Notes: generated by a model from the sequence alone, not told the origin. A stretch of DNA of 64,000 nucleotides from Phreatobacter aquaticus (GCF_005160265.1 NZ_CP039865.1:1202828-1266827), one strand, 5' to 3'; counted from the first letter of the stretch, positions 18,712-27,669 are shown. Numbers and translations are program-made.

Positions 18712-19686
18712 TCAGAAGTCGAAATTGATCATTTTGCGCATGACCATCACGCCGGTGAACATCCACAGCACGCAGCCCGCCAGCATCAGCCGGCCAAGCT
18801 CGGTGGTCCACAACAGCGAGATGTAGTGCGGCGTCGACATGTAGACGAAGATCATCACGGCCGGCGGCAGGCAGGCGATGATGGCGGCCGACGACTTGGC
18901 TTCCTGCGACAGCGCGACGATCTTGGCCTTCATCTTCTTGCGGTCGCGCAGCACCTTGGACAGGTTGCCGAGCGTTTCGGAGAGATTGCCGCCCGCCCGC
19001 TGCTGGATCGAGATGACGATGCAGAAGAAGTTGGCCTCGGCCACCGGCATGCGCTCGTAGAGCTTCAGCACCGCCTCATGCAGCGGAATGCCGAGCGCGG
19101 TCTGCTCGATGATGAAACGGAACTCGCCCTTCACCGGCTCCTGCGCCTCGGTCGCCACGATGCGCATGCAGTCGCCGATCGGCAGGCCGGCCTTGACGCC
19201 GCGCACGATGACATCGACGGCATTGGCCAGCTCATTGAGAAAGGCCGCCATGCGCCGCTTCTTCAGGAAGCCGAGCAGCCATTGCGGCAGGCCGAAGCCG
19301 CAGGCCACCGCGGCACCCACCGCCCAGAGCGGCGGCAGACCCGAGATCAGCACGCCGGCAAAGGCCACGAAGCCGAGCACGAAAGACAGGATGAAGAACT
19401 GCTTCTTCGACCAGGTCAGCCCCGCCTGGGTGATGCGGGCGGCCAGCGGCGGCCGCGACGCGCTGTTCTGCCGCCGGTCGATCTCCTTCAGCGTCTCCTC
19501 GATGCTCGGGCGCTTGGTGGCGGGCTCGTCGGCGCGGCGCACGGCGCGCGCGCTGGTGGCGGCAACCGCCTCCCGGCGCTCCTCGGCCTTCACCTCGCCC
19601 GACAGCAGCGGATAGATCAGCGCATAGGCAAGCCCGCCGGCGGAGAGCGTCGCGAGCGCGATGATGGCGAGGCTATCGAATTCCAT
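18712..19686 (-). CDS. tadB: Tad pilus inner-membrane platform protein TadB
   Basis: The 324-aa partner of TadC. An N-terminal membrane helix is followed by a polar linker and two helices around residue 120. The GspF domain contains NELANAVDVIVRGVKAGLPIGDCMRIVATE, then QQRAGGNLSETLGNLSKVLRDRKKMKAKI, the typical TadB motif. The C-terminal helices end MRKMINFDF. It starts 6 bp after cpaF and precedes tadC, the canonical order. Confidence 0.94.
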   Translation of the reverse strand: MEFDSLAIIALATLSAGGLAYALIYPLLSGEVKAEERREAVAATSARAVRRADEPATKRPSIEETLKEIDRRQNSASRPPLAARITQAGLTWSKKQFFILSFVLGFVAFAGVLISGLPPLWAVGAAVACGFGLPQWLLGFLKKRRMAAFLNELANAVDVIVRGVKAGLPIGDCMRIVATEAQEPVKGEFRFIIEQTALGIPLHEAVLKLYERMPVAEANFFCIVISIQQRAGGNLSETLGNLSKVLRDRKKMKAKIVALSQEAKSSAAIIACLPPAVMIFVYMSTPHYISLLWTTELGRLMLAGCVLWMFTGVMVMRKMINFDF

Positions 19687-19692
19687 GGCTGC

Positions 19693-21168
19693 TCACCTCA
19701 TCGGCTCGCCGACATCGGCGGCGTCAAGTGCTGCCGCAAGACGCTGGTCTTCGCCGTAATAGCGGGCGCGATCCCAGAATTTCGGCCGGCCGATGCCGGT
19801 TGAACGGAACTGGCCCGCGATCTTGCCGTTCTCGTCCTCGCCCAGCATCTCGTAGACGAACAGGTCCTGGGTGATCGGCGTATCGCCTTCGAGACCGAGC
19901 ACTTCGGTGATGTGGGTGATGCGGCGCGAACCATCGCGCAGGCGCGAGGCCTGGACGATGATGTCGACCGAGCCGACGATGATCTCGCGCACGGTCTTGG
20001 CCGGCAGCGAATAGCCGCCCATGGCGATCATGGATTCCATGCGGCTGAGGCATTCGCGTGGGCTGTTGGCGTGGATCGTGCCCATCGAGCCGTCATGGCC
20101 CGTGTTCATCGCCTGCAAAAGGTCGAACACCTCAGGTCCGCGAACCTCACCGACGATGATCCGCTCGGGCCGCATACGCAGGCAGTTCTTGACGAGGTCG
20201 GTCATGGTCACCCGGCCTTCGCCCTCGAGATTGGGCGGGCGGGTTTCCAGGCGCACCACATGCGGCTGCTGCAACTGAAGCTCGGCGGCGTCTTCGCAGG
20301 TGATGATGCGCTCGTCCGAATCGATGTAGCGCGTCAGACAGTTGAGCAGCGTCGTCTTGCCCGAACCCGTACCGCCGGAGACGACGACATTGCAGCGGAC
20401 GCGGCCGATGATCTTCAGCACTTCCGCGCCTTCCGGCGAGATCGAGCCGAACTTGACCAGCTGTTCGAGCGTCAGCTTGTCCTTCTTGAACTTACGAATG
20501 GTGAGGGCGGCGCCGTCGATGGCCAGCGGCGGCGCGATCACGTTGACGCGCGAGCCGTCGGGGAGGCGGGCGTCGCAGATGGGCGAGGATTCGTCGACGC
20601 GCCGGCCGACCTGGCTGACGATCCGCTGGCAGATGTTCATCAGCTGCGAGGCGTCACGGAACCGGATACCGGTCTTCGAGATCTTGCCCGAGACTTCGAT
20701 ATAGACCGTGTTCGGACCGTTCACCATGATGTCGGCGATGTCGTCGCGGGCCAGCAGCGGCTCCAGCGGCCCATAGCCCAGCACGTCGTTGCAGATGTCC
20801 TCGAGCAGGTCCTCCTGTTCGGCAATCGACATCACCACGTTCTTGATCGTGATGATCTCGTTGACGATGTCGCGGATTTCCTCGCGCGCTGAGACGCCGT
20901 CGAGCTTGGCCAGCTGCGACAGGTCGATGGCCTCGATAAGGGCCCCGAAAACCTGGCTTTTCGTGTCGTAGAAACTGGCCGAGCGTTGACGCTCTTCGGA
21001 CTGCGGCGGCGGCGGTGCGGCCGATGCCGGGGCGAGCGGAGGCGAGGTGTAGGTCGGTGTGTCGGACTGCCGGGGCGCGGCGGCAGGCAGCGGCACGCGC
21101 TCAAGCGTCCGGGTCCCCGCCGGGGCCTGGCCGAAACTTGGTCCAGTCGTGCCGCGCTTGCCGAACAT
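19693..21168 (-). CDS. cpaF: Tad pilus secretion ATPase CpaF/TadA
   Basis: This hexameric VirB11-like ATPase powers Flp pilus assembly and possibly retraction. The 491-aa protein has a proline-rich disordered N-terminus (about residues 1-60), then the N-terminal domain. Walker [18 protein letters not shown] is near residue 264. Next come the Asp box [20 protein letters not shown], Walker [30 protein letters not shown] and the His box [15 protein letters not shown]. It is positioned between cpaE and tadB. Confidence 0.97.
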   Translation of the reverse strand: MFGKRGTTGPSFGQAPAGTRTLERVPLPAAAPRQSDTPTYTSPPLAPASAAPPPPQSEERQRSASFYDTKSQVFGALIEAIDLSQLAKLDGVSAREEIRDIVNEIITIKNVVMSIAEQEDLLEDICNDVLGYGPLEPLLARDDIADIMVNGPNTVYIEVSGKISKTGIRFRDASQLMNICQRIVSQVGRRVDESSPICDARLPDGSRVNVIAPPLAIDGAALTIRKFKKDKLTLEQLVKFGSISPEGAEVLKIIGRVRCNVVVSGGTGSGKTTLLNCLTRYIDSDERIITCEDAAELQLQQPHVVRLETRPPNLEGEGRVTMTDLVKNCLRMRPERIIVGEVRGPEVFDLLQAMNTGHDGSMGTIHANSPRECLSRMESMIAMGGYSLPAKTVREIIVGSVDIIVQASRLRDGSRRITHITEVLGLEGDTPITQDLFVYEMLGEDENGKIAGQFRSTGIGRPKFWDRARYYGEDQRLAAALDAADVGEPMR

Positions 21169-21197
21169 GAGTTCTCAATTCCTATGCATGAGGCCCA

Positions 21198-22463
21198 TCA
21201 GGCCTTCTTGCGCAATTGCGTGAGCTTCTCGAGGAAGGGTGCCAGCGGCGACAGCAGGCCCGGGCGGGCCTTGCGGGTGTCGTTGCGGCCGGTCAGCGCC
21301 AGCGCCAGCTCGACGAACTGGCCGGACACCTTGTGGCCGGGCTCCATCTCCGAGATCATCTGGCCATTGTTGGCGGCGGTGCCGAACAATTGCGGTTCGA
21401 ACGGGATGACGGAAATCGGTTCGGCATCGAGCGCCTTGGCGAAGTCGCCGGGCTTGATTTCCGGACGCTTGGCGATGCCGGTCTGGTTCAGCATGTAGCG
21501 CGGCGGCCCGTCATTGGGCCGCGACGCCCGCAACAGGTCCATCAGGTTCTTGGCGTTGCGCAGATTGGCGAGATCCGGCGTCGCGACGATCAGGATATCG
21601 TCGGCGGTGGCCAGAGCCCGCTTGGTCCAGGCGCACCAGGAATGGGGCAGGTCGAGCACGATGGCCGGCGTCGTCGAGCGCAGGATGTCGAGCAGCGGGT
21701 CGAAGGCCTCGGGACCGAGGTCATAGACGCGGTCGAGGGTCGCCGGGGCCGCCAGCAGCGACAGATGATCCGAGCAGCGCGACAGCAGGCGGTCGATGAA
21801 GGCGGTGTCGACGCGATCGGGCGAGAACACGGCGTCGGCGATGCCCTGCGGCGGATCCTGGTTGAAATCGAGGCCGCCGGTGCCGAACGGCAGGTCCATG
21901 TCGGCAATGCAGGTGTCAACGCCGATTTCGCGGGAGATCGCCCAGGCGAGATTGTGCGCGATGGTGGAAGCGCCGACGCCGCCCTTGGCGCCGATCACCG
22001 CGATGGTGCGGCCGACAGGCTTGGCACCCGGCGCGCCGTAGAGCGAGGCGACCGCCCGAATGATGTCGACCACGCCGATCGGCGCGATCAGGTAGTCGCT
22101 GACGCCGCGCGCGACCAGTTCGCGATAGAGCACGATGTCGTTGACCTGGCCGATGACCAGCACCTTTGTGGTGGCATCGCAGACCTCGGCCAGCTGGTCG
22201 AGATAGCCGAGGATCTCGCCTTTCTGACCGACGGTCTCGAGGACCACCACATTGGGGGTCGGAGAGGTCCGGTACGCTTCGACGGCAGCCGGCGCTCCAC
22301 CCATCTGGACGCGAACATGGGCCTTGTCCATGCGCCGGTCCTCGGCCGCGTCGGCAACGATGCCGGCGAGGTCGGAGGTTTCGCAGAACACCTGCAGCGA
22401 GATGCGCGGAATGGCCGCGAACTGCTCGGCGCCCGCCATGTCGGGATGTGAGAGCTCTTGCAC
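21198..22463 (-). CDS. cpaE: Tad pilus localisation ATPase CpaE/TadZ
   Basis: The 421-aa protein combines an N-terminal receiver-like domain (about residues 20-130, VVLETVGQKGEILGYLDQLAEVCDATTKVLVIG) with a MinD/ParA-like ATPase domain. The latter begins IAVIGAKGGVGASTIAHNLAWAIS, with the deviant Walker A lysine, and continues with VLDLPHSWCAW. Homologues place the pilus apparatus at a cell pole. The start is GTG at 22463. The neighbours are cpaD and cpaF in standard order. Confidence 0.94.
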   Translation of the reverse strand: MQELSHPDMAGAEQFAAIPRISLQVFCETSDLAGIVADAAEDRRMDKAHVRVQMGGAPAAVEAYRTSPTPNVVVLETVGQKGEILGYLDQLAEVCDATTKVLVIGQVNDIVLYRELVARGVSDYLIAPIGVVDIIRAVASLYGAPGAKPVGRTIAVIGAKGGVGASTIAHNLAWAISREIGVDTCIADMDLPFGTGGLDFNQDPPQGIADAVFSPDRVDTAFIDRLLSRCSDHLSLLAAPATLDRVYDLGPEAFDPLLDILRSTTPAIVLDLPHSWCAWTKRALATADDILIVATPDLANLRNAKNLMDLLRASRPNDGPPRYMLNQTGIAKRPEIKPGDFAKALDAEPISVIPFEPQLFGTAANNGQMISEMEPGHKVSGQFVELALALTGRNDTRKARPGLLSPLAPFLEKLTQLRKKA

Positions 22464-22467
22464 GGGA

Positions 22468-22929
22468 TCAGCTTCCCCCTCGGACGCCGGAGCGCACGTC
22501 GGTCAACGGCTGCATCGGCGAATGGACCGTCTGCGGGCCGGGCGAGGCGCCGGCGCGGTATTTGGTGATCGCCGTCTGACGACGGGTCTGATCCACAGCG
22601 CCCTCGGCGCGCGGCTGCAGAAGGTCGTTCGGATTGGCGACCATGGCGGCAAAGTTGTGCTGGCTTGCGCAGCCATGGTTCCAGTGCGGCCGGTTCAACG
22701 CGTTCAGGTCGGCATCGGCGACGCCGACATCGTGAGGCCACTGGCCGCAGGGATGATCGAGGTAGGCGCCCTGCGGACCCACCAGGATCGCGTGGCGCTG
22801 CCGGTAATCCGACGGGAAACCTCGCTCGATCTGCTGGACACGCGAGTGCTGGCAGCCAGCGAGCGTGAGTGCGGCAATCCCGAGGGCGGTCAGGCGAGCC
22901 GTTCCGGAACGGCGGAACATGCGGAACAT
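22468..22929 (-). CDS. cpaD: CpaD-family pilus assembly lipoprotein, unusually short
   Basis: The 153-aa product has a lipoprotein signal with lipobox LTLAGC (Cys at about residue 26). It carries the CpaD C-terminal block CGQWPHDVG...HWNHGCASQHNFAAMVANPNDLLQPR. CpaD proteins are usually about 200-230 aa. Here the N-terminal DYRQRHAI motif is followed almost directly by the C-terminal block, so the central domain of perhaps 70 residues appears to be absent without frame disruption. The location between cpaC and cpaE supports the identity. Whether it still works is unclear. Confidence 0.82.
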   Translation of the reverse strand: MFRMFRRSGTARLTALGIAALTLAGCQHSRVQQIERGFPSDYRQRHAILVGPQGAYLDHPCGQWPHDVGVADADLNALNRPHWNHGCASQHNFAAMVANPNDLLQPRAEGAVDQTRRQTAITKYRAGASPGPQTVHSPMQPLTDVRSGVRGGS

Positions 22930-22951
22930 GGTATTGTCCTTCCGGTCGAGA

Positions 22952-24421
22952 TCAGTCGCGAATGAAGCCGAATGAGCCGTTGAAACGGGTGATCGGGCCG
23001 GGAGGTCCGCCCGTGCCGTAGATGCGGTTGAGGCGTCCGATCAGCACGCTCGCGGGATCGGAGGCATCCTGGAAATTGTCGTCCGGGCGGGCGAGGCTGT
23101 TCGCGGGCACGTGGCGGGCGATATAGGGCGTCACCATGATCACCAGCTCCGTCTGTCCGCGCTGGTAGTCGCGCGAGCGGAACAGCGCGCCAAGGATCGG
23201 GATGTCCAGCGCGCCCGGCACGCCGGAAATGTTCTGGCGGGTGGTTTCCTGCAGCAGGCCGGCCATCACCATGGTGCCGCCGGAGGGCAGCTCCACGGTC
23301 GTGTCGGCCTTGCGGGTGCGCAATCCGCGAATGGTCAGGCCGGAGAGCTGGACGGTGAGCTGGTTGTCGATCTCGCTGACCTCGACGCCGACACGCAGGC
23401 TGATGCGGCCCTCCGAGAGGACGACCGGCGTGAAGGCGAGGCCGACACCGAAGGACTTGAACTCGATGGTCGTGTTGCCGGCGAGATCGCGGCCGGCCGG
23501 AACCGGGAATTCGCCGCCGGCCAGGAACCGTGCCTGCTCGCCGGAGACCGAGGTCAATGTCGGTTCGGCGAGCGTGCGCACCACGCCGTGCTCCTCGAAG
23601 GCCTTCATCGTCGCGGCGATGTTGACGCCGCCGACCGCCGTGCCGAGGGTGAAGATGTTCTGCGGCGTCGTGCCATTGGCGTTGAAGATGCTGGCGGTCG
23701 TCAGGCTGCTGACGCCGGAGGTCGCGCCGCTGGCGGCGGCGGCCGAGAGATTGACGCCCAGCTGCTTGACGATGTTGCGCTGCATCTCCGACACGGTCAC
23801 CTTCAGGAAGACCTGATCGCGGCCGCGCACGCTGATGGCATTGACCACCTTCTTCTCGTCGCCGACGAGGCGGGCGGCCACTTCGATGGCCTGCTGGGCT
23901 TCCAGCGGCGTCGCCACCTGGCCGGACACAACGACGGAATCATTGACCGCGCGTGCGTCCAGCGACGAGCCGGGCAGCAGGCTGCGCAAGGCCTGACGAA
24001 GGCCGACGAGATCGCGGCCGACCTCGATGTCATAGCCGGCGATCTGGCGGCCCTCGGCATCAAGGAAGAAGACATTGGTCTGGCCGACGGCAACACCGAT
24101 CAGGAACACCCGGCGGGCCGAGCGGACCACAGCATTGGCAATGGCCGGATTGGCGACGATCACGTCGCGCGCGTCACGCGGCAATTCGATCGGCAGCGAC
24201 TTGCCGACACCAAGCGTGATCAGCTGGGCGGAACCGCCTGGCTGCGCGACAGCGGCGCGCGGGCGCGTCTGCCCCTGGGCGGGGGCGACATCGAACGGGC
24301 CGCCGGCGGTGCCGGCGAGGCCGAGCAGGGCGAGAGCGAGCGCGCGGCTGCAGATTCCGAGCCTGGAACGAGGGCGCATCGATTGGTCTCCTGCGGACGG
24401 CGGCATGGTCTTCGACATCAT
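22952..24421 (-). CDS. cpaC: Tad pilus outer-membrane secretin CpaC/RcpA
   Basis: The 489-aa protein forms the outer-membrane pore. A signal peptide near residues 20-50 leads to the pilus-type N domain (LPIELPRDARDVIVANPAIANAVVRSARRVFLIG). A BON-like stretch (VNDSVVVSGQVATPLEAQQAIEVA) follows. The secretin domain includes NIVKQLGVNLSAA, VRTLAEPTLTSVSGEQARFLAGGEFPVP and ELPSGGTMVMAGLLQE, with the C-terminal LVIMVTPYIARHV. It overlaps cpaB by 4 bp. A related stand-alone N-domain protein is encoded at 27124. Confidence 0.95.
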   Translation of the reverse strand: MMSKTMPPSAGDQSMRPRSRLGICSRALALALLGLAGTAGGPFDVAPAQGQTRPRAAVAQPGGSAQLITLGVGKSLPIELPRDARDVIVANPAIANAVVRSARRVFLIGVAVGQTNVFFLDAEGRQIAGYDIEVGRDLVGLRQALRSLLPGSSLDARAVNDSVVVSGQVATPLEAQQAIEVAARLVGDEKKVVNAISVRGRDQVFLKVTVSEMQRNIVKQLGVNLSAAAASGATSGVSSLTTASIFNANGTTPQNIFTLGTAVGGVNIAATMKAFEEHGVVRTLAEPTLTSVSGEQARFLAGGEFPVPAGRDLAGNTTIEFKSFGVGLAFTPVVLSEGRISLRVGVEVSEIDNQLTVQLSGLTIRGLRTRKADTTVELPSGGTMVMAGLLQETTRQNISGVPGALDIPILGALFRSRDYQRGQTELVIMVTPYIARHVPANSLARPDDNFQDASDPASVLIGRLNRIYGTGGPPGPITRFNGSFGFIRD

Positions 24422-25269
24422 TCGGCTCCCTGCGCGCCGGTGACCGAGCGCACGCCGTGGCGGACGATGGTCATTCGGCCGTCCTGGGCGCCGAACATCG
24501 GCTCGCCATCGGCACCGGCCTCGCCGGCCAGATTGGCGGCGGCCGAATCGGCGAGGCTGCGCAGCGCCAGCGACAGCGTTCCAAGTTCGCGCGACAGGGC
24601 GAGTGTCTCGGCCTGCGACGCGGTGAGTTCGAGGGTGACGGTGCGGCCGACGATGGTCTTCTCGCCATTGCGCTCTTCAACCGCCTGATCGACGGCGAGC
24701 ACGCGGATGTTGCGCAGAACGGTCGATGTGGTGTGGGTCATGCCCTCGGCCTGCGCCGCGGCATTGGCGGTACGGCGGGCAAGGATCACGTCGACGCGGT
24801 CGTTCGGCAGGATGAAGGCACCGGCGCCGCGCGAGGGGTCGTCAACCGGAGCCGCCACGGCCCGCATGCCGGGCGTCAGGATCGCCGACATGAAGCCGCG
24901 CGAGCCCTTGATCAGCCGATTCGGGCGGATCGGCTCGCCCTGGACGAAGGTCGAGCGGGCGATCGAGCCGAGCGTCTCCTCCATCGCGGCGGTGCCGTTC
25001 TCGCCGCTGCGGCGGATGATGAAGTTCGAGGATCCCGCTTCTTCCGGCCAGCGGCGCCAGATGACGTCGCCCGCGGTCAGCACCTTGCCCATGGGCACAT
25101 CGGCATTGGCGACGAGGACATCGACTGTCTTGATCTCGGGTGCCGCGACCGGGGCTGCCTGCTCGACCATGGGGGCCGGAGCACGGCGACCGCCCATCAG
25201 CATCGCGGCGGTCCCGCCGGCGCCGAGCGCCACGGCGATGACGACGATCTGGGCAGGCTTCAGACGCAT
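24418..25269 (-). CDS. cpaB: Tad pilus assembly protein CpaB/RcpC
   Basis: The 283-aa periplasmic protein is anchored by an N-terminal helix (IVVIAVALGAGGTAAMLMG). It then has the SAF/RcpC domain VDVLVANADVPMGKVLTAGDVIWRRWPEE and MRAVAAPVDDPSRGAGAFILPNDRVDVILARR, all typical of CpaB. It is thought to interact with the secretin. It is the first gene after the cpaA-cpaB gap, with a CtrA-like box 66 bp upstream of its start, so a promoter probably lies there. The start and cpaC overlap indicate coupled translation. Confidence 0.94.
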   Translation of the reverse strand: MRLKPAQIVVIAVALGAGGTAAMLMGGRRAPAPMVEQAAPVAAPEIKTVDVLVANADVPMGKVLTAGDVIWRRWPEEAGSSNFIIRRSGENGTAAMEETLGSIARSTFVQGEPIRPNRLIKGSRGFMSAILTPGMRAVAAPVDDPSRGAGAFILPNDRVDVILARRTANAAAQAEGMTHTTSTVLRNIRVLAVDQAVEERNGEKTIVGRTVTLELTASQAETLALSRELGTLSLALRSLADSAAANLAGEAGADGEPMFGAQDGRMTIVRHGVRSVTGAQGAE

Positions 25270-25334
25270 GACACGGACCTCGGTGTTGGCAAGGGCGTTC
25301 CCTTGTCTCCAAACCGGATTCCATCAGGCAAAGG

Positions 25335-25349
25335 TCAACTTATAGTTAA
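25335..25349. promoter_or_regulatory. CtrA-like binding site upstream of cpaB
   Basis: TCAACTTATAGTTAA reads on the minus strand as TTAA-N7-TTGA, a 7/8 match to the CtrA full site TTAA-N7-TTAA, at promoter distance from cpaB. Such AT-rich motifs are scarce in this GC-rich window. Confidence 0.55.
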
Positions 25350-25435
25350 TCGGAGGTGTGCAAATTGCCTTAATGAAAAGTAACTGATCTTGCAGGCGAT
25401 TTTTGGCCCGCCCAACGGCGGCGCCCGGCGCGGCC

Positions 25436-25942
25436 TCAGTGCAGCGCGCCGGTCATCCAGAAGCTCGAGGGATAGAGGATGAGTCCGGCCGCCGCCAGGG
25501 CGATCCCATAGGGGATGCCGGTCTTGGCATCGGTCATGCGCGCGTACCAGCCCTCGCGCATGAGGAAGGGCGGATGCAGCGGCGCGCCGCGCAGCGACAG
25601 GAGCCCGATCGTCAGGATGCCGCCGAGCAGCGAGGAATAGACCGCATATTCGAGAAGCTGGCTCCAGCCGAGCCAGAGTGCGGTCGCAGCCGCAAGCTTG
25701 GCATCGCCGCCGCCGATCCAGCCGAAGGCGAACAGCGTGAAGGTGATGACCAGCACCATCAGTCCGGCCAGCGCATGCATGCCGATATCCTGCCAGGCCA
25801 TGCCGGTGAGCAGCGCCATCGCCATGAATCCCGCGATCAGGATCAGCGAGACGCGGTTGGAAATGGTCATGGTGAAAAGGTCGCTGGCGGCAGCGAAGGC
25901 CATCATGGCCGGAAAGATCATGAGAATGGCAAGTTCGAACAC
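25436..25942 (-). CDS. cpaA: Prepilin peptidase CpaA/TadV
   Basis: This A24 aspartic prepilin peptidase removes the leader of Flp pilins. The 168-aa protein is almost entirely hydrophobic. It has the first catalytic Asp in AAASDLFTMTISNRVSL (about residue 18) and the second in FGWIGGGDAKLAAATALWLG (GxGD motif, near residue 71). GTG at 25942 is chosen because it gives the usual length with a GGAGA ribosome site. The open frame extends upstream to 26035 without family similarity. It is downstream of the two flp genes. Confidence 0.92.
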   Translation of the reverse strand: MFELAILMIFPAMMAFAAASDLFTMTISNRVSLILIAGFMAMALLTGMAWQDIGMHALAGLMVLVITFTLFAFGWIGGGDAKLAAATALWLGWSQLLEYAVYSSLLGGILTIGLLSLRGAPLHPPFLMREGWYARMTDAKTGIPYGIALAAAGLILYPSSFWMTGALH

Positions 25943-25994
25943 GGCAGGTCTCCGGCGGATGCGCTGTCCCGGTGAAGGAAGCACGGGGCGGGTT

Positions 25995-26186
25995 TCAGAC
26001 CAGTGAACGCCAGACGACAATGGCAGCTGTGACAAGGCCCGCGCAAAGCGTCAGGGCGACGAGCCGGACGGTTCCATGGATGTCGGCGACTGGAACCTCG
26101 GCAAGAAGCGCTCCCCCGGCCTCCTGGCCGAGCCTCCCGGATCTGATCCCGGTGGGTACCACGATGTTTCTCGAACGATCGGGCAT
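25995..26186 (-). CDS. Possible small single-helix protein in the Tad locus
   Basis: A 63-aa frame with a polar N-terminus and one hydrophobic helix near the C-terminus (VRLVALTLCAGLVTAAIVVW). It lies between flp and cpaA in the same orientation. A weak GAGAAG-type ribosome site precedes the ATG. I recognise no family. Its position, helix and orientation make a small accessory protein possible, but it could be chance. Confidence 0.4.
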   Translation of the reverse strand: MPDRSRNIVVPTGIRSGRLGQEAGGALLAEVPVADIHGTVRLVALTLCAGLVTAAIVVWRSLV

Positions 26187-26256
26187 GAACGGTTGCTTCT
26201 CTGACTCTACAGGACATTCGGTTCATGGGCTTTGGCGCTTCTCGGCGCCCGTGCCG

Positions 26257-26424
26257 TCACTTGCCGAAATTGTTGTTCACTCGCGTGAACGCATTCTGGG
26301 TCTTGGACCCCACATTATTGACGGCCACGATGATCACTGCGGCGATACCGGCGGCGATCAGGCCGTACTCGATGGCGGTGGCTCCGGATTCGTCCCGGGC
26401 AAACCGCGCCAATAAGGTCTTCAA
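26257..26424 (-). CDS. flp: Flp family type IVb pilin (second copy)
   Basis: The 55-aa prepilin is read from a TTG start at 26424, placed 8-9 bases after a strong GGAGG. The short leader KTLLARFARDESG ends in Gly, followed by ATAIEY. This is the G|xxxxEY processing site with Glu at +5. The hydrophobic stretch GLIAAGIAAVIIVAVNNVG follows. It is about 70 percent identical to the neighbouring pilin at 26503. It lies between that gene and the small frame before cpaA. Confidence 0.9.
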   Translation of the reverse strand: MKTLLARFARDESGATAIEYGLIAAGIAAVIIVAVNNVGSKTQNAFTRVNNNFGK

Positions 26425-26502
26425 GGTGGTGTCACCTCCGAGATTTGAGACGAACGGCCCGCCGGGACGGCGGGCCGTTAGGTGCCGGTCAGAAACCGGA
26501 GA

Positions 26503-26673
26503 TCACTTGGTGGCGAAGCCGTTGTTGACGCGGTTGAACGCGTTCAGGGTGTTCGAACCCATGGTGTTCACGGCAACGATGACGACGGCGGCGATGCCGG
26601 CAGCGATCAGGCCGTACTCGATGGCGGTGGCGCCGGACTGGTCCTTGGCGAAACGAGCAAGAATGGTCTTCAT
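26503..26673 (-). CDS. flp: Flp family type IVb pilin (first copy)
   Basis: A 56-aa prepilin beginning MKTILARFAKDQSG, cut before ATAIEYGLIAAGIAAV by the CpaA-type peptidase, giving a mature pilin of about 42 residues. GGAGT lies nine bases before the ATG. The 450-bp region upstream is the longest AT-rich gap of the window and probably holds the main pilin promoter. Two tandem pilin copies are common in alphaproteobacterial Tad loci. Which copy is the major subunit cannot be told. Confidence 0.95.
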   Translation of the reverse strand: MKTILARFAKDQSGATAIEYGLIAAGIAAVVIVAVNTMGSNTLNAFNRVNNGFATK

Positions 26674-27123
26674 GACTGACTCCTAGATGTCCACGGTGAC
26701 GCTTCATCAGCGTTGTTCGCAGGTCTTGTTGGGAACCTTTCGAACGAGACCGACACTAGCAGCCACCTCTTGCAGCTTCGTTAAATCGAAGCGCGGATTT
26801 CGCTAAAGACGTTGCGCTCGAAACTGTGGTTAATTGTCGATTTCGAAAGGTCAAGTATGATTTATAATTTGCAAATACGAAGCTTAGTGCCGTTAAGGAT
26901 CGATTTATGTTGTTCCAGATACTGGAATAAAGGGAGCTTACGTTCCGTTATCGCTAGCCTTAACACAAGAGCCCGGAGAGGTTCCACCAGCCGGAAACCT
27001 TGACGAGCCGCCGGTCCGGCGACATTCGCCGGCTAATCAGGGTCGATTGGCAAATCGTTCACCATTTTCTGGTTAGGTGGAACAGGCAATGAAACCGATC
27101 AGCGGTCCGGAGCTCTGAAAATC
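26674..27123. promoter_or_regulatory. Divergent regulatory region of the Tad locus
   Basis: This 450-bp gene-free gap separates leftward flp from the rightward gene at 27124. It is clearly AT-richer than its surroundings, especially 26770-26970. It contains TTAA-N7-TTTA at 26893-26907 and a weaker TTAA-N7-TTTC at 26830-26844. No convincing small gene was found in it. Confidence 0.6.
26893..26907 (+). promoter_or_regulatory. CtrA-like binding site in the flp upstream region
   Basis: TTAAGGATCGATTTA is a 7/8 match to TTAA-N7-TTAA. In Caulobacter the pilin gene pilA is controlled by CtrA, so a site in the flp control region is functionally plausible. A 6/8 site lies 63 bp to the left. Confidence 0.58.
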
Positions 27124-27642
27124 ATGGCGGCTTTCTCCCGCGTCTGCCTGCCGATCGTCATTATTTTTGGCGCGGTCGCATTCATCACGGCTGCTCACGC
27201 GCAGGCGCCTGCCCCCGGCACGCCGGCCGTGGAGGCCGATCTCGCAACCCATGGCCTGACCGTGACGATGGATCAGGCGCGCATCATGCGCATGCCCCCG
27301 CGCGTGGCGACCCTTGTCATCGGCAATCCGCTGATCGCCGACGCCACGGTCCAGGCCGGCGGACTGATGGTGCTGACCGGCAAGGCGATCGGTTCGACCA
27401 ATCTCATCGCCCTCGACAATCGCGGCGAACAGCTGATGTCGGTGCAGATCCGCGTGCGGCCCCAGAATGATGCGGTCGTCCAGGTCTATCGGGGCGTCGA
27501 GCGCGAAACCTATTCCTGCACGCCGACCTGCGAGCGCACGATGGCGATCGGCGATTCGAAGGCGTTCTTCGACACGGCTCTCGGCCAGTCCCGCGCCCGC
27601 GACGGCGCTGCCTCGTCACGCGGCACGGCCGCCCCGCGCTGA
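27124..27642 (+). CDS. Pilus assembly protein, stand-alone secretin N-terminal domain
   Basis: The 172-aa exported protein has a signal peptide ending in AAHAQA near residue 27. Its single domain reads LTVTMDQARIMRMPPRVATLVIGNPLIADATVQAGGLMVLTGKAIGSTNLIALDNRGEQLMSVQIRV, equivalent to the T2SS/T3SS-type N domain at the start of CpaC. There is no secretin pore domain. A pair of cysteines (YSCTPTCERT) near residue 137 could be disulphide-bonded. It opens the plus-strand Tad unit with tadE genes, suggesting a periplasmic accessory of the pilus. Confidence 0.85.
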   Translation: MAAFSRVCLPIVIIFGAVAFITAAHAQAPAPGTPAVEADLATHGLTVTMDQARIMRMPPRVATLVIGNPLIADATVQAGGLMVLTGKAIGSTNLIALDNRGEQLMSVQIRVRPQNDAVVQVYRGVERETYSCTPTCERTMAIGDSKAFFDTALGQSRARDGAASSRGTAAPR

Positions 27643-27669
27643 GCCCTGGCGATCGGCGCCGCCGCACTG

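Noticed and set aside
17484-18728. 414-codon plus-strand open frame across tadC
   Set aside because: Antisense shadow of tadC; composition is unlike a protein (His/Arg/Asp-rich).
23111-24688. 525-codon plus-strand open frame across cpaC
   Set aside because: Antisense of the secretin gene, with no domain.
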